Below are positions 16,718-24,714 of a stretch of DNA of 64,000 nt, piece after piece. The DNA lies in contig NZ_CP061768.1 in NCBI RefSeq assembly GCF_013624435.2, forward strand, positions 868,001 to 932,000, read 5' to 3'. The notes under the pieces were generated by a model, which was given only the letters and a program-made list of their open reading frames with translations, did no database searches and was not told the origin of the DNA. Position numbers and translations under genes: made by a program. Origin of the DNA: Nocardioides campestrisoli (GTDB lineage: Bacteria > Actinomycetota > Actinomycetes > Propionibacteriales > Nocardioidaceae). Position 1 is the first letter of the stretch. Each line of letters starts with the position of its first letter.

Positions 16718-17250
16718 GCACGGACGAGACGATGGGCGTGACCCTGGACGAGCGGGTGGTGGCGCTGGTGCGCGACCACCTCACCGAGAACGAGCTGGAC
16801 CACGACGAGATCGCGCCCGGGGTCTTCTCCTTCAACCTGCCGGGGACCAAGAAGCTGCAGACCCCGGTCCGGCTCGACGTGGGTCCGCACGCGCTGGCCG
16901 TGCACGCGTTCGTCTGCCGCAACCCCGACGAGAACCACGAGCGGGTCTACCGCTGGCTGCTCGAGCGCAACCTGCGGATGTACGCCGTCGCCTTCGCCGT
17001 CGACGCCGCCGGCGACATCTACCTCGACGCCCGCCTCCCGCTGGCCGGCCTGGACTCCGACGAGCTGGACCGGCTCCTGGGGTCGGTGCTGAGCTATGCC
17101 GACGAGTCGTTCAACACGATCCTCGAGCTCGGCTTCGCCAGCTCGATCCGCAAGGAGTGGGAGTGGCGCACCTCCCGGGGCGAGTCGACGGCCAACCTGG
17201 AGGCGTTCAGGGGCTGGCTGGAGGCCGCACCGGACGGGTCACCCGGCTGA
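16714..17250 (+). CDS. YbjN domain-containing protein
   Basis: A 178-aa protein of the YbjN fold (type III secretion chaperone-like). The core runs from residues 10 to 165 ([60 protein letters not shown]). It overlaps mshA by GTGA and is thus co-transcribed. In mycobacteria the gene after mshA is also of this family (Rv0487), so the pairing is conserved, but its function is unknown. Its last 44 bases overlap the end of the convergent EamA gene. Confidence 0.85.
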   Translation: MSTDETMGVTLDERVVALVRDHLTENELDHDEIAPGVFSFNLPGTKKLQTPVRLDVGPHALAVHAFVCRNPDENHERVYRWLLERNLRMYAVAFAVDAAGDIYLDARLPLAGLDSDELDRLLGSVLSYADESFNTILELGFASSIRKEWEWRTSRGESTANLEAFRGWLEAAPDGSPG

Positions 17251-18181
17251 CCAGCACCCCGGCCAGGCAGAGCGCGCCGCCCACGAAGGCGAGCGCCGGG
17301 GGCACCTCGGCGAGCAGCAGCCAGGCCAGCAGCGCGGTGATGAAGGGGACCAGGAAGGTCGCCATCGCGAACCGGCCGGCCTCGGCGTGCGAGAGCGCGT
17401 AGGCCCAGGTGGTGAACGCGATCGCGCTGGGGAAGACGCCCAGGTAGACGATCCACCACAGGTCGGCCGCGCTGGCCCGCCCGAGCACCCCGACCAGCTC
17501 GACGGTCCAGGGCAGGCAGCCGACCAGGCCGACCGCGTAGTACCAGAAGGTCATGTCCAGCGCGGTCATCCCACTGCCCAGCAACCGCTTCTGGGTGAGC
17601 ACGCCGATGGCGAAGCCGACCGCGGCCACCACCCCGAGGAAGACGCCCAGCACGTCGCTGCCCGACTCCTGGGAGGACGCGCGTGCGATCAGCACGACGC
17701 CGCCGAACCCGATCGCCAGGCCCGCGACCAGCCAGACGGTGAGCCGGTCGCCGAGGAAGACCGTGGCCAGCAGCGCCACCAGGATCGGGCCGAGCTGGAC
17801 CAGCAGCGCGGCGGTGCCGGCGTCGATGCGCCGCTCGGCCTCGTTGAGGGCCACGTTGTAGACCGCGATCCAGCTCAGCCCGCCGAGCACGACCAGGGGC
17901 CAGTCCGCCCGCCGCGGCATCCGCCAGCGGATCCGGTCGGCCCGGCCCAGGCGCACCTCCCGGCCGGCCTGGAGGCGCACCATCACGCCCAGCGCGAGGA
18001 CGGCGACGGCCAGCCGGCCCAGGCTCAGGGAGCCCGGGGGCACCGTCTCACCGAGGTGCCGGATGGCCACGAAGGCCGAGGCCCAGGTGACCAGGGTGAA
18101 GCCCACCGCCAGCAGGGGGAGCCACGGGGCGGGGGAGTGCCCGGCGGTCGCGGCCGGCGCCCCGCTTCTCGTCGTCGTCAC
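17207..18181 (-). CDS. EamA/DMT-family transporter
   Basis: A 324-aa inner-membrane carrier with ten predicted helices arranged as two EamA repeats (about residues 20-150 and 165-305), typical of drug/metabolite exporters of the RhaT/YdcZ type. Substrate unknown. The GTG at 18181 is preceded at six bases by TAGGGT, so it is probably leaderless. It sits between mshA-ybjN and regX3, where mycobacteria carry a LysE-type exporter, so a different exporter family occupies the equivalent slot. Tail-to-tail overlap of 44 bases with ybjN. Confidence 0.88.
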   Translation of the reverse strand: MTTTRSGAPAATAGHSPAPWLPLLAVGFTLVTWASAFVAIRHLGETVPPGSLSLGRLAVAVLALGVMVRLQAGREVRLGRADRIRWRMPRRADWPLVVLGGLSWIAVYNVALNEAERRIDAGTAALLVQLGPILVALLATVFLGDRLTVWLVAGLAIGFGGVVLIARASSQESGSDVLGVFLGVVAAVGFAIGVLTQKRLLGSGMTALDMTFWYYAVGLVGCLPWTVELVGVLGRASAADLWWIVYLGVFPSAIAFTTWAYALSHAEAGRFAMATFLVPFITALLAWLLLAEVPPALAFVGGALCLAGVLVSRVTRPVRPPASP

Positions 18182-18269
18182 AGACCGACCCTAGGCGCAG
18201 GCGCCGACAGTCGTCGCGCGGGTTTCGGACCCCGCGTCCGGGCCTGCGGCGCCGCTCAGCAGGCGCCGG

Positions 18270-18947
18270 TCAGAGGTCCAGCTTGTATCCCAGGCCGCGG
18301 ACGGTGATCAGGTAGCGGGGCGTGGACGGATCGGGCTCCAGCTTGGAGCGCAGCCGCTTGACGTGCACGTCGAGGGTCTTGGTGTCCCCGACGTAGTCGG
18401 CGCCCCACACGCGGTCGATCAGCTGGCCGCGGGTGAGCACGCGACCGGGGTTGCGCAGGAACATCTCCAGCAGCTCGAACTCCTTGAGCGGCAGCCGCTG
18501 CTCGGCGCCGTCGACGGTGACGACGTGCCGCTCCACGTCCATCCGCACCGGCCCGGCCTCCAGCGTGTCCGGGGTGAGCTCGGGCTCGCCCCCGCGGCGC
18601 AGGACGGCGCGGATCCGGGCGACCAGCTCGCGCGGGGAGTAGGGCTTGGTGACGTAGTCATCGGCGCCCAGCTCGAGCCCGACCACCTTGTCCACCTCGT
18701 CGTCCTTGGCGGAGACCATGATGACGGGCACGCGCGAGGTGGCCCGGATCTGGCGGCACACCTCGGTGCCGGGCACGCCGGGGAGCATCAGGTCCAGCAG
18801 CACGATGTCGGGGCCCTGGCGGGCGAACTCCTGCAGCGCGGTGGCGCCGTCCGCGGCCAGCGAGACCTCGAACCCCTCCTTGCGGAGCATGTAGGCGAGG
18901 GCGTCGCTGTAGCTCTCCTCGTCCTCGACGACCAGCACGCGTGTCAT
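18270..18947 (-). CDS. regX3: Response regulator RegX3 (OmpR/PhoB family)
   Basis: A 225-aa phosphate-responsive regulator. The receiver domain (residues 1-118) has the phospho-acceptor Asp52 (IVLLDLMLPG), the acidic pocket VVEDE and Lys in VTKPYSPREL. The winged helix (about 130-225) includes LKEFELLEMFLRNPGRVLTRGQL and RYLITVRGLGYKL. ATG 18947 has AGGAAGG upstream and overlaps senX3 by ATGA. Known family role: activates the phosphate-starvation regulon (phoU, pst, phosphatases) after phosphorylation by SenX3. Confidence 0.95.
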   Translation of the reverse strand: MTRVLVVEDEESYSDALAYMLRKEGFEVSLAADGATALQEFARQGPDIVLLDLMLPGVPGTEVCRQIRATSRVPVIMVSAKDDEVDKVVGLELGADDYVTKPYSPRELVARIRAVLRRGGEPELTPDTLEAGPVRMDVERHVVTVDGAEQRLPLKEFELLEMFLRNPGRVLTRGQLIDRVWGADYVGDTKTLDVHVKRLRSKLEPDPSTPRYLITVRGLGYKLDL

Positions 18948-20104
18948 CGGCTTCCTTCCTCTGGCAGTCCGCGGTCGCCCGCGGGTCGGGGGTGCTTGCG
19001 GGGCAGGGAGAGGGTGAACGTCGAACCCTCGCCCTCCACGGACCACACGGAGACGTCGCCGCCGTGGGTGGCGGCCACGTGCTTGACGATGGAGAGCCCG
19101 AGCCCGGTGCCGCCGGTGGACCGGTGGCGTGCCGGGTCGACGCGGTAGAACCGCTCGAAGATCCGGTCGAGCTCCTCGGGCGGGATGCCGATGCCACGGT
19201 CGACCACGGAGATCTCCACGGTGCGCTCGGTGCCCTTCGCGGTGACCAGCACCGAGGTGCCCTCGTCGGAGTAGGTCACGGCGTTGGAGACCAGGTTGGA
19301 GACCGCGGCCGCCACCTGGCCACCGTCGCCGCGGACGCAGAGGCCGGGCTCGGTGTCGACCTCGAGCTCGATCCGCTTGGCCGCGGCGTCGGTGGCGGAG
19401 GTGTCCACCGCCTGGGCGAGCACCTCCTCCACCGCGACCGTGGCCTGCTCGTCGCCCGGGTCCTGGGACTGGAGGCGGGAGAGCTCGATGACCTGGTGGA
19501 CCAGCTGGGAGAGCCGGTCGCTCTCCACCAGCATCCGCCCGGCGAACCGCTGCACGGCCTCGGGGTCGGTGGCGGCCTCGGAGACCGCCTCGGCCAGCAG
19601 CCGGATCGCCCCGACCGGGGTCTTGAGCTCGTGGCTGACGTTGGCCGCGAAGTCGCGGCGTACGGCCTCCACCCGGCGCTCGCGGGTGCGGTCCTCGGCC
19701 AGGACCAGGACCAGGCGGGGACCCAGCGGCGCCACCCGGGCGCTGATGGTGCGCGGGGCCGCCTGGTCGCGGGTCAGGGTCAGCTCGGTCTCCCGGATCT
19801 CCCCGTCGCGGCGCACCTTGCTCACCAGGTCGCGCAGGTCCTCGATCAGCAGCTCGTTGCCGCGGACCAGCCCGAAGGCGTACGCCGGCGCGGAGGCCTT
19901 GAGCACGGTGTCGTCCTCGTCGAGCACCACGGCGCTGCTGCGCAGCACCGACAGCACGGTGTCGACCCCGGGCGGCAGCACGGGCTCCTCGGTCGGCGAC
20001 TCCCGGCGCTGCTCACGGTCGCTGATGTGCCACGCGAGGACGCCCACGGCCCCGACGACGACACCGATCAGGGAGGCCAGGGCGGCCTGGGTCGTCGGGT
20101 CCAC
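18944..20104 (-). CDS. senX3: Sensor histidine kinase SenX3
   Basis: A 386-aa kinase partner of RegX3. One clear N-terminal membrane helix (residues 8-25), a PAS-like region (45-140), HisKA with the phospho-acceptor His158 (NVSHELKTPVGAI), and an ATPase domain with N, G1 and G2 boxes (NLVSNAVTYSDEG, DRGIGIPPE, GGTGLGLSIVKH). The GTG at 20104 has TACGAT six bases upstream. It is divergent from phoU across 119 bases that hold a PHO-box-like repeat. PhoU is expected to hold the system off when phosphate is plentiful. Confidence 0.95.
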   Translation of the reverse strand: MDPTTQAALASLIGVVVGAVGVLAWHISDREQRRESPTEEPVLPPGVDTVLSVLRSSAVVLDEDDTVLKASAPAYAFGLVRGNELLIEDLRDLVSKVRRDGEIRETELTLTRDQAAPRTISARVAPLGPRLVLVLAEDRTRERRVEAVRRDFAANVSHELKTPVGAIRLLAEAVSEAATDPEAVQRFAGRMLVESDRLSQLVHQVIELSRLQSQDPGDEQATVAVEEVLAQAVDTSATDAAAKRIELEVDTEPGLCVRGDGGQVAAAVSNLVSNAVTYSDEGTSVLVTAKGTERTVEISVVDRGIGIPPEELDRIFERFYRVDPARHRSTGGTGLGLSIVKHVAATHGGDVSVWSVEGEGSTFTLSLPRKHPRPAGDRGLPEEGSR

Positions 20105-20163
20105 CCCTTGATCGTAGGCCAGGGGCGACGGCGACCGGCCCGACGTCGAGCCGGGCGCCGAGT

Positions 20164-20185
20164 GTTCACCCCGCGTTCAACTCAG
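20164..20185. promoter_or_regulatory. PHO-box-like direct repeats between senX3 and phoU
   Basis: GTTCACCCCGC (20164-20174) is followed directly by GTTCAACTCAG (20175-20185), two 11-base units each starting GTTCA. This is the layout of actinobacterial PhoP/RegX3 sites. The repeat ends 26 bases before the phoU -10 hexamer TACGGT (20212-20217), a position suited to activation. Binding by RegX3 is inferred. Confidence 0.65.
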
Positions 20186-20223
20186 GTCGCCCACCGGACA
20201 CCTGTGCGGCCTACGGTGGGGCC

Positions 20224-20874
20224 ATGCGTGAGGTCTTCCATGAACAGCTGGACTCGGTCTTCGACGACCTGGTCGACATCTGCAGGCTCGTCCGAACAGC
20301 CCTCCAGCGCAGCACCGCTGCGTTGCTGGAGGGCGACCCGGCCCTGGCCGAGCAGGTGATCTCCGCCGACGCCGAGATCGACCGGGCCCGCGAGCGGGTG
20401 GAGGAGAAGGCGTTCGCGCTGCTGAGCCTCCAGGCGCCGGTCGCCGGCGACCTCCGTCTGGTCGTCGCGGCGCTGCGGATGGTCACCGAGCTGGAGCGGA
20501 TGGGCGACCTGTCGGTGCACGTGGCGAAGGTGGCGCGGCTCCGTGCCCCGCACGTCGCGGTGCCCGAGGCGATGCGCCCGACCCTGACCCGGATGGCCGA
20601 GGTCGCCGAGGACATGGTCACCCAGGTCATCCAGATCATCGCCGAGCGCGACGTCGAGGCGGCCAGGTCGCTGGCCCGCGACGACGAGGAGATGGACCTG
20701 CTGCGACGCTCGAGCTTCGTGACGCTGCTCGCCGACGACTGGGAGCACGGCGTGGAGGCGGCCATCGACATCGCGCTGCTCGGCCGCTACTACGAGCGGA
20801 TCGCCGACCACGCGGTCTCGGTGGCCAAGCGGGTGATCTTCGTGGTGACCGGGCGGACCGTCCTGGCCGACTGA
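20224..20874 (+). CDS. phoU: Phosphate signalling protein PhoU
   Basis: A 216-aa cytoplasmic protein built of two PhoU three-helix bundles, each with the E/D-rich metal motif (ADAEIDRARERVEEKAF and GRYYERIADHAVSVAKRV). It links the phosphate transporter to the sensor kinase and represses the Pho response. TACGGT lies six bases before the ATG and no ribosome site is present, so the transcript is leaderless. It is divergent from senX3-regX3, as in other actinobacteria. No pst genes are in the window. Confidence 0.95.
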   Translation: MREVFHEQLDSVFDDLVDICRLVRTALQRSTAALLEGDPALAEQVISADAEIDRARERVEEKAFALLSLQAPVAGDLRLVVAALRMVTELERMGDLSVHVAKVARLRAPHVAVPEAMRPTLTRMAEVAEDMVTQVIQIIAERDVEAARSLARDDEEMDLLRRSSFVTLLADDWEHGVEAAIDIALLGRYYERIADHAVSVAKRVIFVVTGRTVLAD

Positions 20875-20891
20875 GCCGGGACGGGCCGGGC

Positions 20892-20918
20892 CCGCGCCGG
20901 CCTCCTCGGTCGGCGCGG
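20892..20918. terminator. Probable hairpin between phoU and gpmA
   Basis: CCGCGCCG (20892-20899) pairs with CGGCGCGG (20911-20918) over an 11-base loop, between two convergent genes. There is no T-run, so this is weak support. Confidence 0.4.
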
Positions 20919-20932
20919 CGTCCGCGGTCGGC

Positions 20933-21676
20933 TCAGCGCCCCTGGTTGGCGACCGCGGCAGCGGCCGCGGCGGCCGCCTCGGGGTCGAGGTACCGACCGC
21001 CGGCGGTGATCGGGGCGAGGTCCTCGTCGAGCTCGAAGACCAGCGGCATCCCCGTGGGGATGTTGAGGCCGGCGATGTCGGCGTCGCTGATCTGGTCCAG
21101 GTGCTTGACCAGCGCCCGCAGGCTGTTGCCGTGTGCGGCCACCAGGACGGTCTTGCCGGCCTTGAGGTCCGGGACGATCTCCGCCTCCCAGTAGGGGAGG
21201 AACCGGGCGATGACGTCCTTGAGGCACTCGGTGCGCGGCATCTCCTCGCCGAGGTCGGCGTACCGGGGGTCGCCCACCTGGGAGAACTCGTCGTCGTCGG
21301 CGATCGGCGGGGGAGGGGTGTCGAAGCTGCGGCGCCAGAGCATGAACTGCTCCTCGCCGTACTCCTCCAGCGTCTGCTTCTTGTCCTTGCCCTGGAGCGC
21401 CCCGTAGTGACGCTCGTTGAGCCGCCAGGAGCGCTTGACCGGGATCCAGTGCCGGTCCGCGGCGTCCAGGGCCAGGGCGGCGGTGTTGATCGCCCGCCGC
21501 TGCAGCGAGGTGTGCACGACGTCGGGCAGCACGCCCTCGGCCTTCAGCAGCTCGCCGCCGCGGACGGCCTCCGCCCGCCCCTTGTCGGTCAGGGCCACGT
21601 CGACCCACCCGGTGAAGAGGTTCTTGGCGTTCCACTCGCTCTCGCCGTGGCGGAGCAGGACCAGGGTGTAGGTCAT
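20933..21676 (-). CDS. gpmA: 2,3-bisphosphoglycerate-dependent phosphoglycerate mutase
   Basis: A glycolytic enzyme interconverting 3- and 2-phosphoglycerate, 247 aa. Motifs: LRHGESEWN at residues 8-16 (phospho-His), [11 protein letters not shown], the catalytic [13 protein letters not shown], and [15 protein letters not shown] with the second His. A ten-residue Ala/Glu stretch near the C-terminus is unusual but harmless. The ATG has GAGGGAAC upstream. Position beside phoU/senX3/regX3 matches mycobacterial gpm1. The 136 bases upstream hold a short imperfect 15-base repeat (about 21735-21782) and no other feature I can name. Confidence 0.95.
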   Translation of the reverse strand: MTYTLVLLRHGESEWNAKNLFTGWVDVALTDKGRAEAVRGGELLKAEGVLPDVVHTSLQRRAINTAALALDAADRHWIPVKRSWRLNERHYGALQGKDKKQTLEEYGEEQFMLWRRSFDTPPPPIADDDEFSQVGDPRYADLGEEMPRTECLKDVIARFLPYWEAEIVPDLKAGKTVLVAAHGNSLRALVKHLDQISDADIAGLNIPTGMPLVFELDEDLAPITAGGRYLDPEAAAAAAAAVANQGR

Positions 21677-21812
21677 CGTCGTTCCCTCGGGTGGTGAGCT
21701 CGGACAGGACTACTGGGGTGTCTGCTGGAGAGTGCTGGTGACGCGGGTGCTGCTGAACCGGGTGGTGCTGAACCAGGTGGTGCGGGGACCGAGGGGGAGA
21801 GCCCTCAGCGGC

Positions 21813-22331
21813 TCAGTGGTCCTCGCCGGTGTTGACCTCGCACACGTCCGGACCGGTGGGCACGCCGGAGACCGAGGCGAACTCGCCGCAGTTCTCCACG
21901 ACCGGCACCTTCAGGTCGACGGTCTCACCGGTGGAGAAGTCGACGGCCACCTCGACGTACCGGCCGGCCTCGATGTCGCCCTCGACGATCACGGGGCTCT
22001 CGGACTCCGCCAGGTTGATGAAGCCCAGGGGGGCGAGGTCGATGCCCTCGATGCCGGAGAAGGTCAGGCCGTCGGGGCTGCTCACGCCCTCCAGGCTCAC
22101 GTCCTGGTCGGTGGAGTTGTTGGCCAGGCCGGCGATGAAGACGGACTCGCCGGTCTCCGCCGTGACCACGGCCGAGCCCAGGACGTCGACCATGCCGTCG
22201 CGGTTGTTCGCGCCGACGGCCGGCGTGTATTCACGGTCCGTGGCGTAGTCGAAGCCGCAGGAGCTCAGCACGGGGGCGAGGACGAGCGCGAGGGACGCGA
22301 GCGCGGTCGTACGACGGTGAGGCGTGTGCAT
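21813..22331 (-). CDS. Putative lipoprotein of unknown function
   Basis: A 172-aa protein. The N-terminal signal (MHTPHRRTTALASLALVLAPVL) ends in the lipobox LSSC at about residues 24-27, so it should be anchored outside the membrane. The mature part is acidic and beta-rich, resembling copper-chaperone-like or DUF4352-type folds (VGANNRDGMVDVLGSAVV, AGLANNSTDQDVSLEGV) and ending in a Cys-containing tail. TACGCT lies six bases before ATG 22331 (leaderless), which favours this start over GTG 22397. It is divergent from carD. Function unknown. Confidence 0.78.
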   Translation of the reverse strand: MHTPHRRTTALASLALVLAPVLSSCGFDYATDREYTPAVGANNRDGMVDVLGSAVVTAETGESVFIAGLANNSTDQDVSLEGVSSPDGLTFSGIEGIDLAPLGFINLAESESPVIVEGDIEAGRYVEVAVDFSTGETVDLKVPVVENCGEFASVSGVPTGPDVCEVNTGEDH

Positions 22332-22475
22332 GAGCAGAGCGTAGCGCCGCCGCGCCGCGAGCCGCCCGCCGGGCCGCCCGAAACCGGGGTCCACCACAGG
22401 GATCGCGCATCTGTCAAGCCCCGATCAGGGCTCTGACCTGCGAAAACGTCTCTCACAGGTGTCTAGCGGGCGTGC

Positions 22476-22481
22476 TAGACT
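22476..22481 (+). promoter_or_regulatory. Probable carD -10 element
   Basis: TAGACT about 28 bases before the carD ATG, with GAAAGGGG as ribosome site between. A CTAG..CTAG inverted repeat (22463-22478) overlaps it. No clear -35. Confidence 0.45.
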
Positions 22482-22508
22482 GGAGCCCTTGAAAGGGGAA
22501 CTCACCAT

Positions 22509-22994
22509 ATGACTTTCACCGTCGGCGAAACGGTTGTCTACCCGAATCACGGGGCTGCCATCATCGAGGACATCGAGATGCGCAAGATCAAGGGGGAGGA
22601 TCGGGAGTACCTCGTTCTCCGCATCGTCGCCCAGCAGGACCTCGTGGTCCGTGTGCCCGCGTGCAACCTCGACCTGGTCGGCGTGCGCGACGTGGTCGAC
22701 AAGGCCGGTCTCGACCGGGTCTTCGACGTGCTGCGCGCCGCGCACGTGGAGGAGCCGACCAACTGGTCCCGCCGCTACAAGGCCAACCTGGAGAAGCTGC
22801 ACTCCGGAGACGTGATGAAGGTGGCCGAGGTCGTCCGCGACCTGTGGCGCCGCGAGCGCGACCGCGGCCTGTCCGCGGGCGAGAAGCGGATGCTGGCCAA
22901 GGCCCGGCAGATCCTGGTCTCCGAGCTCGCCCTGGCCGAGCACACCAACGAGGACAAGGCCGAGGCCATCCTCGACGAGGTGCTCGCCTCCTGA
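22509..22994 (+). CDS. carD: CarD family transcription factor
   Basis: A 161-aa global regulator that binds the RNA polymerase beta subunit and stabilises open complexes, especially at rRNA promoters. The N-terminal Tudor-like RNAP-interacting domain is at residues 1-55 ([21 protein letters not shown]). A helical DNA-binding domain follows (65-160, with the minor-groove Trp in [15 protein letters not shown]). It is essential in mycobacteria. It heads the carD-ispD-ispF-cysS neighbourhood conserved in actinobacteria, here with ispD inverted. A strong hairpin follows. Confidence 0.96.
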   Translation: MTFTVGETVVYPNHGAAIIEDIEMRKIKGEDREYLVLRIVAQQDLVVRVPACNLDLVGVRDVVDKAGLDRVFDVLRAAHVEEPTNWSRRYKANLEKLHSGDVMKVAEVVRDLWRRERDRGLSAGEKRMLAKARQILVSELALAEHTNEDKAEAILDEVLAS

Positions 22995-23015
22995 GGCGAC
23001 ACCGCCCAGAGCTGA

Positions 23016-23051
23016 CGAAGGCCCCGACGACTGCGGTCGTCGGGGCCTTCG
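23016..23051 (+). terminator. carD hairpin terminator
   Basis: CGAAGGCCCCGACGAC (23016-23031), loop TGCG, perfect complement at 23036-23051. A 16-bp GC-rich stem starting 21 bases after the carD stop. Confidence 0.8.
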
Positions 23052-23116
23052 GCATTCCCGGACGGTGGGCCGGCCCTGGTGCTCCGGACCGGGTCAGGCC
23101 CTAGGGTGTGAGTGCC

Positions 23117-23728
23117 ATGCTCAGGGATCCGTACCACCTCGACGACGACGAGAACCCGCGTCCGCGCGGTCGCGTGCTCGACGAGGACCGCGGCCGCCTC
23201 CCCTACGTGCTGCTGCACGGGGAGGCGCTGGTGGTCTGCGCCGCCTGGGCCGTCGGGGAGGCCGGGATCGAGCTGCTCGACCACGACACCCCGTGGAGCG
23301 ACGTGCAGGAGGCGGGGGCGCCCCTGGTCCTGCACGACGCGCTGTGCCCGATGACCCCGGCCCAGTTCCTCGCCGACTGCGTCGAGCGCTGCCTGGAGAC
23401 CGGGCACGTGGTGGTGGGCGTCCGTCCGGTCACCGACACGGTCAAGCAGACCGCGGACGGGGTGCTGGGCGGCACGGTCGACCGCGAGGACCTGCGCGCC
23501 GTGAGCTCCCCGGTGGTGCTGCCCGCCGACCTGCTCGCCCACCTGCCGGACCTGCCGGCCACCGACTTCCCGACGCTGCTCGAGAGCCTGGTCCTGGTGC
23601 TCGGTGCCGACCGGAGCCGGTGGCTGGAGCTGGTCGAGGCGCCGGCGCAGGGACGCCGCGTGCACGACGCGGACGACGTACGGCTGCTCGAGCAGCTGAC
23701 CGCGGCCCCGCGCTCCGTCTTCCCCTGA
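23117..23728 (+). CDS. IspD-like protein lacking the CTP-binding loop (probable pseudoenzyme)
   Basis: A 203-aa protein I read as a degenerate MEP-cytidylyltransferase fold. LVLHDALCPMTP (70-81) corresponds to the IspD VHDAARPL motif. PVTDTVKQ (104-111) and GTVDREDLRAVSSP (119-132) correspond to the substrate and TVDR..LWAVQTPQ segments. The N-terminal AAGxGxRxG nucleotide loop is replaced by an unrelated acidic stretch (HLDDDENPRPRGR), so catalysis is unlikely. TAGGGT lies nine bases before ATG 23117. It lies tail-to-tail with the intact ispD, so it may be an old duplicate now regulating or scaffolding. The homology is my reading of motifs. Confidence 0.65.
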   Translation: MLRDPYHLDDDENPRPRGRVLDEDRGRLPYVLLHGEALVVCAAWAVGEAGIELLDHDTPWSDVQEAGAPLVLHDALCPMTPAQFLADCVERCLETGHVVVGVRPVTDTVKQTADGVLGGTVDREDLRAVSSPVVLPADLLAHLPDLPATDFPTLLESLVLVLGADRSRWLELVEAPAQGRRVHDADDVRLLEQLTAAPRSVFP

Positions 23729-23796
23729 CCAGGAACTGCCTGACCGGATCAGGGACCGCCTGACCTGACGGCCGGACGGCGGGGTCGGGCGAGGGC

Positions 23797-24570
23797 TCAG
23801 TCGGTCGGCGTCGGAAGGTCGAGGAGCAGCTCGGCCAGCGCCACGTCCTCGGGGAAGGTGACCTTGAGGTTGCGGGAGCTCGACGCGACGGCGGTGATCC
23901 GCACAGGCCGGCCCCCGTCGTCCGGGTCGCCGTACCGCTCCAGGGTGGCGGCGGTGTCGGTGCCCTCGAAACCGTCGCGGGCCGCGGCCCGGTAGGCGCT
24001 CAGCAGGGGGCGGGCGCGGAATGCCTGCGGGGTCTGCACCGCCACCAGCCCGCTGGGGCCGGGGGAGCCGTCGGCACGCAGCAGTGGACCCGCCTCCACC
24101 ACGGGGACCGCTCCGCCGTGCTCGGCGGCGGCGGTGACCAGGCCGGCCATCAGCTCGGAGCCGGCGAGCGGGCGCGCCCCGTCGTGGACGGCGACGACCT
24201 CGATCTCCCCGGACTCCACCCACGGGGCGAGCACCTGCAGCGCGGCCTGCTCGGAGGCGTGCCGGGTGTCCCCACCGGTGACCAGCAGCACCTCGGGGGC
24301 GTCGGCCCCCTCGCCGGTGTCTCCGTCGTCGGCGTCGTGGAGGTCCAGGTGCGGGCGCAGCGCCTCGGCGACCGCCTCCTCCTCCCCGGGACGGGCCACC
24401 ACGACCACGCGGCGTACGCCGGGCACCGCGAGGGCCGCGCCCACCGAGTGCGCCAGCACGGGCCGCCCGGCCAGGGGCAGCAGCACCTTGTTGCGGGGGC
24501 GGCCGTCGACCACCGCCCCGACCCGCGAACCCGAGCCGGCAGCGAGGACCACGAAGGCGGAGGCAGTCAC
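23797..24570 (-). CDS. ispD: 2-C-methyl-D-erythritol 4-phosphate cytidylyltransferase
   Basis: Third enzyme of the MEP isoprenoid pathway; makes CDP-methylerythritol from MEP and CTP. 257 aa. It has the CTP loop [11 protein letters not shown] (residues 8-18), [33 protein letters not shown] and [16 protein letters not shown] replaces the common HDAARPL. TAGGGT lies six bases before the GTG start (leaderless). ispF, normally next door, is 13 kb away. Confidence 0.93.
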   Translation of the reverse strand: MTASAFVVLAAGSGSRVGAVVDGRPRNKVLLPLAGRPVLAHSVGAALAVPGVRRVVVVARPGEEEAVAEALRPHLDLHDADDGDTGEGADAPEVLLVTGGDTRHASEQAALQVLAPWVESGEIEVVAVHDGARPLAGSELMAGLVTAAAEHGGAVPVVEAGPLLRADGSPGPSGLVAVQTPQAFRARPLLSAYRAAARDGFEGTDTAATLERYGDPDDGGRPVRITAVASSSRNLKVTFPEDVALAELLLDLPTPTD

Positions 24571-24625
24571 GCGGGCACCCTATGACGCGCAGGGAGCGGC
24601 GTGGGCGTGAGGGCGTGAGGACTAG

Positions 24626-24666
24626 TTGACACCTGGGTGAAACAGACCGGGGTCTGGCCGAAACAT
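24626..24666 (+). promoter_or_regulatory. narK control region: paired GAAAC elements around a palindrome
   Basis: GAAAC at 24639-24643 and 24660-24664 are 21 bases apart, with the palindrome CAGACC-GG-GGTCTG (24643-24656) between them. TTGACA lies at 24626-24631. The spacing is close to, but not exactly, the 22-base repeat of a GlnR site. The octamer CGAAACAT (24659-24666) recurs before nirB at 32692-32699, suggesting a shared nitrogen regulator (GlnR or NnaR). Confidence 0.4.
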
Positions 24667-24714
24667 CCCCGTTCCACGCTGTCCGGGTCGGCCCCCGACC
24701 CACTGGAGGACACC

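Noticed and set aside
21735..21782. Imperfect GGTGCTG-AACC repeats upstream of gpmA as a riboswitch or operator
   Set aside because: Units are degenerate, have no dyad symmetry and match no RNA family I know.
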